Assembly: GCA_029531795.1 (NCBI GenBank)
Contig: JAPEIS010000004.1
Coordinates: forward strand, 1,116,001 to 1,180,000
Direction: 5' to 3'
Length of the DNA stretch: 64,000 nucleotides
Origin: Sclerotinia nivalis
Taxonomy: Eukaryota; Ascomycota; Leotiomycetes; Helotiales; Sclerotiniaceae
Numbering within the stretch: position 1 is the first letter of the stretch; every line of letters starts with the position of its first letter. The position numbers and the translations under genes were made by a program. Under the pieces are notes generated by a model, which was not told the origin of the DNA, did no database searches, and worked only from the letters and a program-made list of their open reading frames with translations. Shown piece after piece: positions 34,425 through 44,701 of the stretch.

Positions 34425-35303
34425 TCGTGAGTTTCTGTATCAAACGGAAATTTCCAGCCCCTAATTATCTATCTACAGATTTGGTGTTCTATGAGTTTTT
34501 TACTTCGCTTTGGTCGGAATTGGAAGAAAGGTGTTGCTTCAATTGGAGTTTGGGACTTAGTACAAAGAATGTAGTACATAGGGTTGCCTTTATCATAAAT
34601 CGGACACTTCTATATACATGAATTCAAATAAACATTACACAATCTTCTTTGATCTGCACCATTCTCTGTAAAAAATGATCAGATTTGAGCTAGAATAAGT
34701 TTCTCAAATATCAGTGAAAAATCAAAAAGCTGTTGTACCAAATCATTCTGCCCAACACAACTCAATCCTTGAAAATTTATATGGAGAAAACCTGCCCTAA
34801 TATATTTGATTTTTACTTCCTTCTCGTAGTCCGCCACCGCTCCACCAATAGGGGGGACGCATTGATTTGATGGATTGGTAGGATATCGGGTATTGAACCA
34901 TAATGATGGTAGAGTTTATGAGCTCTTGTTAATGCGGTTCAAAAGTTTTAAAGAGGTGATTGATGCCATTGACGTGGAAATGAGGAAGTCACACAGGTGC
35001 TTCCAAGGACGCCATTGACACCGACCGTAGCCTGAAATATTTTCCGGTGCTTGACGGGTGCTAGGAATAAATCTAAGTATGAATCTCTCACCGGAATGAC
35101 GGGAAGCATAATGCATTCAGGCTATTGTATTTAACTCTAAGAAGTCACCTGTTATATTATACCCTAACAACGCTCACGTATACATTGGATATGATGCGAT
35201 TCTTGAAGATTTGTTCTGTATTAGTAGGATTAAAAGTAGAATTCTTTAGATAATTTCTCTACTTGTTTTAAGATCCATATACAAAAGAAAGCCCTGCTCT
35301 AGT
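34425..35303. other. Intergenic, no gene recognised
   Basis: An 880-bp A+T-rich spacer without supportable coding sequence or structured repeats. Confidence 0.5.
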
Positions 35304-38300
35304 CTACTCTACACGCCTTATGCGTTTTGGAAATCGGTCATTGCTGAAGACATTATTTCTCTTGATCCCTCTCCGGCCAAATGCGCAATCCAATCCCTGA
35401 TCTTTAATCAACGTCTCAATCACATACGGACAATTACTGATACTCCGTGGTCTTGACACAATGCCGTCTATTTTAATATCCAGCGGATCCGTCAATGACC
35501 GTGCTCTAAATATTATATCCTTAGAGAATGGTTTTCCGGCCTCAATATCTGTGAGCATATCCGAGTCCATCGCAAAGACTGAACGATGGAAGTCGAGGTG
35601 AAATCTAGCTCTACTATTCCTTAAGCGAGCTGCAAGTGCTTGAAGTCCATTGCTAGATGGATCCAATCGACAAAGTATGCGTGCTTGACAAACGAAAGTA
35701 TTGCAGTCAAATATGGGCACTCCATCAAGCTCGATGTAAAACAAACATGCTAGCAGGTTATCGGCGCATTGCTGGACTTCGTTATTAGCTGAAGCCTGCC
35801 ACTGTACCTGTTGACGGAGACCTGGTATGACCTGGATATCATCGAGTGCTGGTTCGGACCCCAAAAATTCGACATTGAAACGATGGTATCTATCACGTAC
35901 GTGCGGGGCCAGAGTGTTGCACAACTCTCGCCATCTACTCTCCCCAACGAAGAAGTTCAAGAATGATGCGAAAAGCCGAGGGACGCAGCGAGAGTTGAAG
36001 AAAGAAATTCGTCGCGAGTTCTCCTCGGCTTCTTCTTTGGTAGTTTGCATAAAGCCTGTACCGAGAGAAACTACGATGTCAGGCTGCTTTTTAGATCTAT
36101 TCCAAATAATATCTTGTTCCCAAATAGCTAAATTTATTGGGTTGTTGTGCCCTCCAAGACCGCCATCCTGATACCCAGCAAAAGGCCTAAAATAACTATA
36201 AAAGTCAGCTTATTCATTGTGCATACCTCAAATTGAAATCTTACGGTGGCGCCGCCGAGCTAGCCCGTGCCCTTGTAAAGTCAATAATCGTCTATTGTAA
36301 GTCATTCGGGGACTCACGCTTGCCATATAAACAATTCCTTTGTTTTATCTTCAGGTCGAATGATACGATACCCTAGATTATATATCAGCGATGATGTGAA
36401 GATATTTGCACTGAAACAAACCGCAGCTCTCAGACCTAGTTTCCTGTCCATTATAATTCGTAAAAATACATGTAGAACAGTCATCTGTGGTTGTGGCAAT
36501 GACCCCTATTTTAACTCCGGAATCAGCTTCGAATAAGGAGGAATCCATCCCAAATGTTTTTTGTAAGGCATTGTTGATATTCGCCGAACTGTACCGGCTA
36601 TCAGCCGCAATTGATAAGATTCCTTCCACAACTCTACTCAAATATCCTAAAGCCGGAAACTTTCTACCGAACCGAACCCTCTTCCGAAATATGAGCTGCG
36701 AGAACTCCTGAAAATTTGTCAGGCATTTATCTACAGACCATTTATTGACGAATAATCCCATTATAACCAATGCACCTACATCTAGTCAGCACGAATATTG
36801 AACTTGAATGTAGAAGATGAACCTGAACTACTCCCAAAAGCCAAATCAAAGTGCTCATGGATATTGGTGGGAAGCCCAATGGCGGCTTCCAACTCTTTGA
36901 GGAATGACAATGGGATAATTCCTCTTATTCCACCACCTTCCGCGATGATTGATCTAACACCAGCTGTCCTAGGTTTAAGGGAAAACTTTCTGCTGTTGGT
37001 CTTTCCACAGAAGATGCAAGACGGAATCAGGAAGGTCCAAGCATGAGAGTCGACTTCTTCACCTATCGAGATCGTACACTCGTCACATATTGTATGGCGG
37101 CAGCTCATGGTATTCTCTGGTTTTCGGGCCATACAGCAAAAGCAGGTAGTATTGCTGTAAATCTTTTCCCATTCTTTATCAAATCGAGAAAGTGCATTTT
37201 TATGAATCAACTCTCCCTTGTTTGAATTGACTACAGCGATAGCATATTGTGAAAATGATGTTTCAATACCTCTGGTCAACTGCGGGTACTTGTAAGGATC
37301 GATTTTGAGACAGGTCTGATAAAAGAATTTCCGAAAAACTAATAAGGGATTAAAGGCTGGTGGCTGTTAGTATATGCTTTTCACCATGGGATTGATGTCT
37401 CTATACCATGCATTCCAGGAGGATAGCTATCAAATACTAGCGCAGAAGCGATAACAGGGACAGCAAAGTTCAACAGTTGTTTCCTGTCAACATTCTGCAA
37501 GAAACTAGTTAGGTGGACAAGGAAGTCTTCGGATATGGGATTGGAAGCTCGTGACGCTTCTATAAAACTGAAACTCGTGTCCCCGTTCAAGCAAAAATGA
37601 CGAATTGCCATTTGAAAAAAAGCCTTGAAATGGCGGATCGAAAATGCGACTCGGTGGTGGTTCCGGAGCTCCTGTATATCTCCAGATTCTTGAAGAAGAC
37701 GCTCCCTTAGAGGTGTCCAATTTCGCTGAGAAGATGTTAATATTGGGAGGCTCAGAACATGTACCCCGCTAAATTGCTTTGCTAGCAATACATCTAGTTC
37801 TTTTTTCCTTGGGGTTTCTCCTTGTCTTCCTGCAGTCTCTTTACTGAGAGCCAGTAAGAACTTCTTGGTAGCACCATCCTCCCACTCAGGAGTAGCCCCA
37901 GTATCTTTGAAGATTAACACCTTTGGATACGTGGAGATAGGAAGGTCGGTCGGAGCCTCTGGCAAGCTTGTTAACCAAGTCGCCATGATATCCAAAACCC
38001 CAGCCATGCCTCCAAGGTCGTCAGCAAAGAGGCAGATCACGGTACTGAAAGGCGAAATGAGCTTTGAATAGATCTGATATGCGAGGAATTTGGTATCAAA
38101 GTCCCGTGGAAATGCGAGAGGTCTTGATGTAAAATCACCGAGATTCTGAGTAGCTATCGTTATTGGTCGTGATGGATTATGCAACTCGCAGTCAGCATAA
38201 AAAACCGGTTCTGGATCACTGATTGTTTCGAAGTCAATGCGAAGTTGTATCTCCCCCCTAATTCCTTTTTGTGGTCGGCATCCAAATCGAGTTTTCCTTA

Positions 38301-38463
38301 AGACCTGTGATTTCGTTTGCTCTCCAATAAAAGCAATCATCTGTGGCTTTTGTTGATCGAGGGACAAATCACTAAAATAGGTGTAAGGTCGATGATGCTC
38401 CTGTAACAGTAAGCCTTCGGAGCTGGCTCCGAAGGTCAACCACGTTGACTCTGAAATTGTCAT
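35304..38463 (-). CDS. Patatin-like phospholipase with RING-like finger (Starship PLP), six exons
   Basis: A predicted lipid acyl hydrolase with a Ser-Asp dyad. Exons 38463-37407, 37356-36823, 36775-36422, 36372-36318, 36271-36245 and 36195-35304 give 972 aa. Residues 1-420 have no recognised domain. A C3HC4 RING-like cluster at about 424-469 reads CFCC...CRHTICDEC...CIFC. The patatin domain follows: oxyanion loop GGGIRG near 493, nucleophile motif GSSSG near 527-531 (split by an intron), and the Asp in GYQDGGLGG near 686. All catalytic elements are therefore present. The last 250 residues have no domain I recognise. PLPs of this sort are among the five Starship hallmark families, and patatin domains also act in fungal immunity-like systems. 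Splice sites carry good branch sequences (for example ATACTAACA). Confidence 0.88.
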
Positions 38464-38588
38464 GTTGTTTTAATATAATTGACTACTTGTTTTTTAATAT
38501 TTCTGTTATTTTTTTTATTTTTTTCTCTTTCTTCTTTCTACGAATCCCTCCTCTTTTTATGTTTGTTCGAATCTAGTACTGTTTTCGG

Positions 38589-38652
38589 TATTCGGATTCT
38601 TTGAAACTTATGGTTAGGTGTAACCGTAATTGAATTTCAAAGAATCCGAATC
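38589..38652. repeat. Short inverted repeat upstream of two divergent genes
   Basis: ATTCGGATTCTTTGAAA and its near-exact complement TTTCAAAGAATCCGAAT are about 30 bp apart. They lie in the shared 280-bp promoter region of the phospholipase (-) and kinase-like (+) genes, so they could be a regulatory palindrome or a small fold-back. Confidence 0.6.
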
Positions 38653-38744
38653 TGATTTAGCATTATTCACAAGCCATCTCATATAGATATATGTCTCTGT
38701 ACTGATTATATCTTCAAGCATAGGTTTCATTTCAGAATTGTACG

Positions 38745-39728
38745 ATGGACATAAATACCTGGACCAGAAGATTAGTTGGACAAATTCACCCTACGACAAC
38801 TCCAGCTCTCTCGACCCTCATCCAAAATAAGATTATACATGATCACGATCACCCTGTGAAGAAGACGCAGACTCAAATCAAAGTTCCAAGTATGGAAAAA
38901 AATTACCAAAAAATGAAATGGGAAGATTTTAACCACACACATACCCTCGTATTAGGATACAAAAATTCAACCTTTATTGCTTACCCTTACCCAAACAACA
39001 CGAAAGAGACCTCACATTCCGAATACGTCTTAAAATCATGCGCAGTCCAGGACTACACACCCGAACGATTACGCTTGGTAGATCTAGCTCAGGACATTAC
39101 AGGCAGTGCATTCTTTCTGACGACTCTATGTGTCTTCCCTTTTAAGGAAAGGATGTATGTTGGTTCAGAACTGTCAGATATATCGTTGGAAGACATCATA
39201 TATTGTACAATCCTTCTCAACGAAGATCATATATCTGCTATATTAAATCAGATGATTTCTGCACTGTGTTATCTTTATGAAAGAACGCACGAGTCAGGAG
39301 TGGGTCTTATTTACAATAATCTCGACGCCTCTAACGTCTTTCTCAAAAGAAACGGAATTGTAAAACTTGCAAACTTCGGTTCCCAGATAATCCCTAAAAT
39401 AAGTACCCCTGAAAACTGCGGCACAGACTTGCATAGGCTAGGTGATTTGGCGATCCACATGATCACACAGAGCTCGGATCGGCCGATGACCCACACACTT
39501 CGCCAAAAAACGTTGTCGGGGAATGCAACTGGGAAAGGTTTAGACGCCAGTTTCGAACCATCCCCGGAGTTTTTAGACTTCTATGAAATGTGTTTTTCTT
39601 ACAAGGGAGATATGCGTAATCTTTTGAAGGTTAGCTTATACTTCGCTTTTGTTATTGTTTACATTTCACTAACTAATGGTCGAAGCACCCTTTTTTGAAA
39701 CATACAAAAGGACGATATGATTGTTTAA
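38745..39728 (+). CDS. Degenerate protein-kinase-like protein (pseudokinase)
   Basis: Exon 38745-39629 plus a short exon 39711-39728 (intron with CACTAAC) give 300 aa. Residues 165-220 resemble a kinase catalytic core (MISALCYLYERTH...GLIYNNLDASNVFLKRNGIVKLANFG). The HRDLKxxN loop, however, reads YNNLDASNV, so the catalytic Asp is missing, and DFG is NFG. A clear glycine-rich loop and VAIK lysine are not seen. It is therefore likely catalytically dead, if folded as a kinase at all. A similar degenerate kinase fold is common among fungal accessory genes. It lies directly next to the phospholipase, divergently, and may be cargo. Confidence 0.6.
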
Positions 39729-40242
39729 TACCGTTGGTACACAATGCTGAAAGGGTTGCTGCTAGAGAATGTGTTCCAATCGGTCAGGCTAGTGGACAGC
39801 CCTGGACAAAACCTAGGTAGGGGCTCTCGAAATATACAAGGGCGAACCACAGTATTGGGATTGATTTGTAAACCATTCTCCATATTGTTTTGCTTCGCCA
39901 CCAATAAATCGGCAATTTATTCCTTGTGGATTGAGATCATAAGCTCGCATATTTTGTGGGTTATTGTGTGACGAAAGGCTTTAATTGCAGATACATGGGT
40001 GAACCGTACTATCGGGACTGAAGTACTAGGTACTTCACATTGCATTAACTCTTTTTGACATAGGATCATTCATGATTTCCTATTTTCAGATAGACATTCA
40101 ATCATACACTCAGACGTTTTTCCAAAATAGACAAAGTGTAATACGAAGCACTTGATATACGAGATCTTTCATATGAAAAAAGAGGCTATAATTGCAAATT
40201 CATAAAAATACAAGGGTAGAATATCTTAGACTCGACAGATCA
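39729..40242. other. Intergenic, no gene recognised
   Basis: 3' flanks of two convergent genes. Nothing else is supported. Confidence 0.5.
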
Positions 40243-40826
40243 TCATTTCCTGTCCTGATTATCCATTAGATACTCCACCTTATCGTGGGCCTCGTGCAGC
40301 CAACTGTAAAAATTGTCTATCCGCTCATACAAGTCCTCTAATTGATCAGATTGACGATACAGTCTACCCCTAAGTCTGCCAACACCATCTTTGATATCTT
40401 GCACGATGCCTTCAAGAAGAGCGGCTCTAGCTTCCAAACATGTAACCCTCCTTTCGATAGCTTGCATCTGCTCTTCCCTCGTCTGTGCAACGATCTTGCT
40501 AATCTCGTTGATCAATGTCTCAAAACTACTTGCTATCAGATTAGATGAAAAATGAATCTAGAATTATATCAATAGGGTACATACGATTTGGCTTGTGTGC
40601 ATTGACAGTAGGAAGATGTTGACTCAATTGCCGCTGGTTCTGGAGTGTATCCATCGCTCAATACGGCCCTGTCATTGGATGATGACTGTGCAACGGGCGC
40701 CATAGTCGGCAGATCTCCGAAATCGAAGTCGGTCATATCAGTTATCTCAAAAGACCAGTCAGCCAAGTTGTTTGGATCGGCTGGAATCTCGCCGGCGTTC
40801 CATTCTGAGACGTTGTTCGATGGCAT
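40243..40826 (-). CDS. Small acidic/coiled-coil protein, two exons
   Basis: Exon 1 is 40826-40585, donor GTATGT; exon 2 is 40525-40243, acceptor GTAG. Together they give 174 aa. The N-terminal half is acidic and hydrophobic (SFEITDMTDFDFGDLPTMAP), resembling an activation-type region. The C-terminal half is a long amphipathic helix (EEQMQAIERRVTCLEARAAL and on to QLEDLYERIDNFYSWLHEAH), predicted coiled coil. No DNA-binding domain is seen. The acceptor was chosen because it is the one that keeps the frame. Function unknown. Confidence 0.6.
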
Positions 40827-41310
40827 GTTTGTAAGAGTGAGGGTTTGGTTGTTTCCGCAAGTGTTGTGTTGAAGTAGATGTGGATGGTTGATGTGAATGA
40901 TTGATGTGATCTATTCTATCGAGCTCAGTCGAGACGCTTTATATTAGCATTGTTGCATTTTTTTTACAACACCTCTAAACCAATATGACTCTACTCCACT
41001 TTGGCGCCAATTGCTTGACCTCTCAGAACCAATCGTGCCACCTTGAAGGCTTACATTTACTAGCAGGGTTGCTCACAGTTACATGGATCAGCACCAGGGG
41101 TCGGGAACCTAGTACAGCTTGTAGACTGGCAACGGGAAAATGCATAACGGAAAGACGGACAACGAAAACACGTTTTTGTTTCTTCGAAATTTTGGTTGGG
41201 AATTTATCCATATATAACGAATGTACAATGATATATGTACAAGTAATTTATTATACTCAAAACTTCACGACATCGACATATCTTCAAAACTATCAATACA
41301 AAACTTCAAA
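40827..41310. other. Shared promoter region, no gene recognised
   Basis: Lies between divergent genes and contains no supportable coding sequence. Confidence 0.5.
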
Positions 41311-42414
41311 ATGAAAACAGCAACAGGCCTGGTTTTTCTGGCAGGCCTTACATTTACACTTGGGGCACCTTCCACCTGTATGCTATCTCCACTTGTGCCC
41401 ATTAAGGCTGGTGATAAGTTGGTTACAGGGTGAGTCTAATGTTTCTTGCCTACCTGATCGTCAAGACGGCTGACAACTTCTAGGATTGAGAATACTATTA
41501 GCGGTCCATGCGAACTAATCTTGTTATTTTCGAACGATAACTTCTTGCCTGTCACTTTTGCATTCGAACCAATAGCATGCTCTGCGTTCCAAAAAGCCGA
41601 GATATTTATACCGCTCGAGGTCCCTGTTGGACCTGCTACGTTTTTGTGGTTTGGACTTATTGGGCCTGGTCAATTGTCTGTTTGCTGATCACCTTTCTCT
41701 AGGCAATGTGCAGGACAGCAAGCGACTGGCTGTATCAAAGTATCACTTGAAGGAGGCAGCGGCAACGTTGATTTGCTCAATGTCCAACAAAGCGGTACTG
41801 TATCTTGTCTTATGCCAACATCAACATCCACCTCGCTCTTGACTATCACCCAACCATCAACGACCATAGTCAGCTCGGTTATAACAACCCAGTTCGCAAC
41901 AGAAATGGATACGATGTTATCAATCTCTTCATTTACCCCTCTGTCATCGCAGAGCTCGGGAATTACCCCATTGGGATCAGATCATACTTCCGCAACAGGG
42001 TCTACAACAAGGTCCCATGCCACTGTCAGTGCTTCTGACATTAATGCTTCGTCGCCACCCTCCACAACAGGGTCTACAACATGGCCCCATGCCACTGTCA
42101 GCGCTTCTGACATTAATACTTCTTCGGCATCCTTCACAACACGGAAGTCTAGTTCAACAACCACTGGTGGTGCTGATTCTTCCAATGATAACCCCTCTTC
42201 TTCATCCTCAACAAGATTTGAATCTAGCTCAGTTATCGCCAGCAATGTTGTTTTTTCCAATAGCAATACTTTCTCATCTTCTTCAGTAACATCGAGAACT
42301 TCGATAGCTCTAGAATCTAGTTTAAGAACTACTACTAGCAATATTGCAAGCATTATTACTATAGTAATGGATCAAACAGCCTCACAAGCTCCTGCATGTA
42401 CGATGGATCACTAA
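41311..42414 (+). CDS. Secreted Ser/Thr-rich protein, three exons
   Basis: Exons 41311-41429, 41484-41645 and 41703-42414 give 330 aa. A signal peptide (MKTATGLVFLAGLTFTLGAPS) is followed by a cysteine-containing domain of about 120 residues (IENTISGPCELILLFSNDN, PIACSAFQK, QCAGQQATGCIKVSL, SGTVSC). A long Ser/Thr-rich tail with two copies of a TTGSTT.PHATVSASDIN module follows. This suggests an O-glycosylated wall or secreted protein. There is no hydrophobic C-terminal GPI signal. The second intron uses a weak donor (GTGGTT), chosen because it keeps the frame and restores the cysteine-rich segment; this junction is the least certain. Confidence 0.7.
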
Positions 42415-42770
42415 ATACCGGGATAATATTTCGAGTGAGGGCATTCTTGTTTGCATTCTTAGTGGTGCGCTTCTATCTAGAATTTGAAATCCAAATTTCT
42501 AACCAAATAATGCTGTGATATAGCCGCGCGCCCTTTGATTCCCGGTGCAGATGAATGTGATAGACCATACTGCTTGGGGATGGTGACAAGCCATGTACAA
42601 GAGCTTATCTATTAGAAAATTTTCAGTGTCTATATATACTCCCCTATAATGCAGTAGTTGAGAAACAGAGCTCACATACACATTTTTGGTCCTTTTCATC
42701 GAACCCAAATCTTCTTTTTCCCTTCCATCATCCACTCAAACTCAATACTTTTTTCACTCGTACAACAACC
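42415..42770. other. Intergenic, no gene recognised
   Basis: Promoter region of the downstream coiled-coil gene. A pyrimidine-rich tract is seen at 42690-42770. Confidence 0.45.
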
Positions 42771-44179
42771 ATGCCCAGAAACATAAGCCGTGCTAACACA
42801 CATGCTGTCGCAGCGGCGCATCATGATCTCCGCGATATGGGTGTCGTACTGGCCCATGATAATCTTCAAAATATGATTGCCAGAGTCGACCCTCGCAGGC
42901 CCTTTGATGCTGAAGGTGATGCACGACATAGGGATCACGACTTGTCGAACTCCCACAAGAGAATCTTGAGTTCCTGCCTCCAAAAAGAAATTCATGAGCA
43001 CAACGATACTCGTGCAAAGCTTCATCATATGCAGGCAGTCTTGATGACTGCAGAAGGCAACGCTTCAAGCCTTAATATCTATGCATCGGAGCTTCATAAG
43101 ACTGCTCAGGACCTTACCAAAAGAGTCAACATTGCGGAAGAGGCTTTACATCTCAGTCGGGTGCAACTGGCGGATGCTCATGTAAGGTTCCAACGTTAAG
43201 AAATGATATCGTTCTTTATCTAACAGGAAATACAGCAAAGAATTTATGCTCTAGAAAAAGCCTTGCATCACTCTCAAATGCGGATTGTGGAACCTCAGGT
43301 AAGATTACAATGTTGAAAATGATATCGTTCTCAAACTGACAACCTTGGCAGTCATCACACACCGAACATCCAGATCAGGACAAGATCATGTTGACAATTC
43401 CCGTAGATGTCAAAGGCAGAAGTTGTACTTGTACTGGTAGAAATAGCCAAGAGGTTATCAACTTCATGTTAAGAATACCTCTTGAAGTTGATGATGGAAA
43501 ATGCGTGTGTGAGGGTGGATCAGGACCTACTATTCACGAAGTACACGGACCGACATTGACTCATTTGGGAATGAGTGTAGATTATTGTCGCCAGAAAAGC
43601 ACATCCCGAGAAGGTCAAATCAGCCCTTTATCGTTGGATGGGAATACTCGCGATATGGCTAACCCCAGTGCTGAAAACGTCCACACGCTCCATACTCAGA
43701 GGATCGATCTTGTCAACCACGTTCTCCAAACTTCAACGGACAATTCTGTAAGCCACACACAAATCATTAAAGGCAATCAGAAGACGGATATAGCAGCACC
43801 CAAACTCAGAGCGACTACGGACAATGCTGCTCAGAAACATGGTCTAGCCATAGCCGGGCCCAGCGCAGCTGTGGCTGTGAACTGCTCCGGCTCAACTTCC
43901 ATCCAGAATGGAAATACTACAAAGTCTCCGGAGAGCAACTCATCGGATTGCATTGAGATCACCGAGAATGTCAATCGCAGTACACCAAGGTCCCAATCCA
44001 TAGTTAACATATACAACCTTACCGTAGCAACGACCAGTGCTAGCGAGCACAAGAACCCCTTCACTTCAGGGACGAGCTGTGAGATCGCTCAAAATCAAAA
44101 GAACAAGCGGAAGATACTAACGATTGATGATATCACGAGTTGGGGTGCTTCTCAAACAAAGCAGTCTAAACTGGATTAG
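42771..44179 (+). CDS. Coiled-coil hypothetical protein with duplicated exon-intron unit
   Basis: Exons 42771-43181, 43227-43298 and 43352-44179 give 436 aa. Residues 60-160 are helical and charged (ELHKTAQDLTKRVNIAEEAL), a likely coiled coil. A middle segment has two related blocks with Cys-x-Cys (IPVDVKGRSCTCTGRNSQE and IPLEVDDGKCVCEGGSG). The C-terminus is polar and ends with basic QKNKRKILTIDD, a possible nuclear signal. The small second exon and its intron resemble the end of exon 1 and the first intron, suggesting tandem duplication. No known domain was recognised. Confidence 0.7.
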
Positions 44180-44701
44180 GTGAAACTTCGATGCTGTGAA
44201 GAAAGGCGCGAGGATTTGTCTGTAGAAGAGGAGAAGAAGGGGTGGTATTATCTGTGCAAGATGGAGGATTTCGTTTTGTCTATTTTTTGAATGGGTTCTT
44301 GGTGACTTACTGTGCGCAAAATTTTCGTTTTGTTCGTATGTGTTTTGCTTCTCCATATTGGAATTTTGGACAATGCTTTTTTGAACCAATAGATTGAGTA
44401 CAATAAATACCCGTGGTATTTTAAATCCTTCTCTTATTGGCTGTGTGATATGTTTTGTAATTCGTGACTAATCTAATGAACCAATCCGAATTTAGTCTGG
44501 GAGCGGAGGACTACATTATTTTTGACTCACCGCCCTTGCACGTGGGTGACTTACACACCTTGAAAGATCTTTTTTTCGCCATCACTGTCTCGGTCAATCA
44601 AGAATATACATCACTCAAGGTATGATTCTTTGATTTTTTGACCTAATTGTCTCTCCATGTTCCCCTAATACTACATTCATTGCCACTATTTATAAATATA
44701 T
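44180..44701. other. Convergent 3' flanks, no gene recognised
   Basis: Nothing beyond short chance open frames. Confidence 0.5.

Larger units (their letters stand above)
14902..38463 (+). mobile_element. Starship-type giant mobile element, hallmark-gene core (outer ends not found)
   Basis: The interval contains one member of each family known to recur in fungal Starships: DUF3435 tyrosine recombinase, NLR, ferric-reductase-like, DUF3723 and patatin-like phospholipase. In known Starships the recombinase is the first gene at the 5' end and is transcribed into the element. The geometry here matches, with the captain leftmost and cargo to its right. Coordinates give only the span of the five genes. 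The left end should lie in 14213-14901; the right end was not found and may lie beyond 64000. I saw no target-site duplication or terminal repeat that I could assign to the whole element. Confidence 0.85.
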
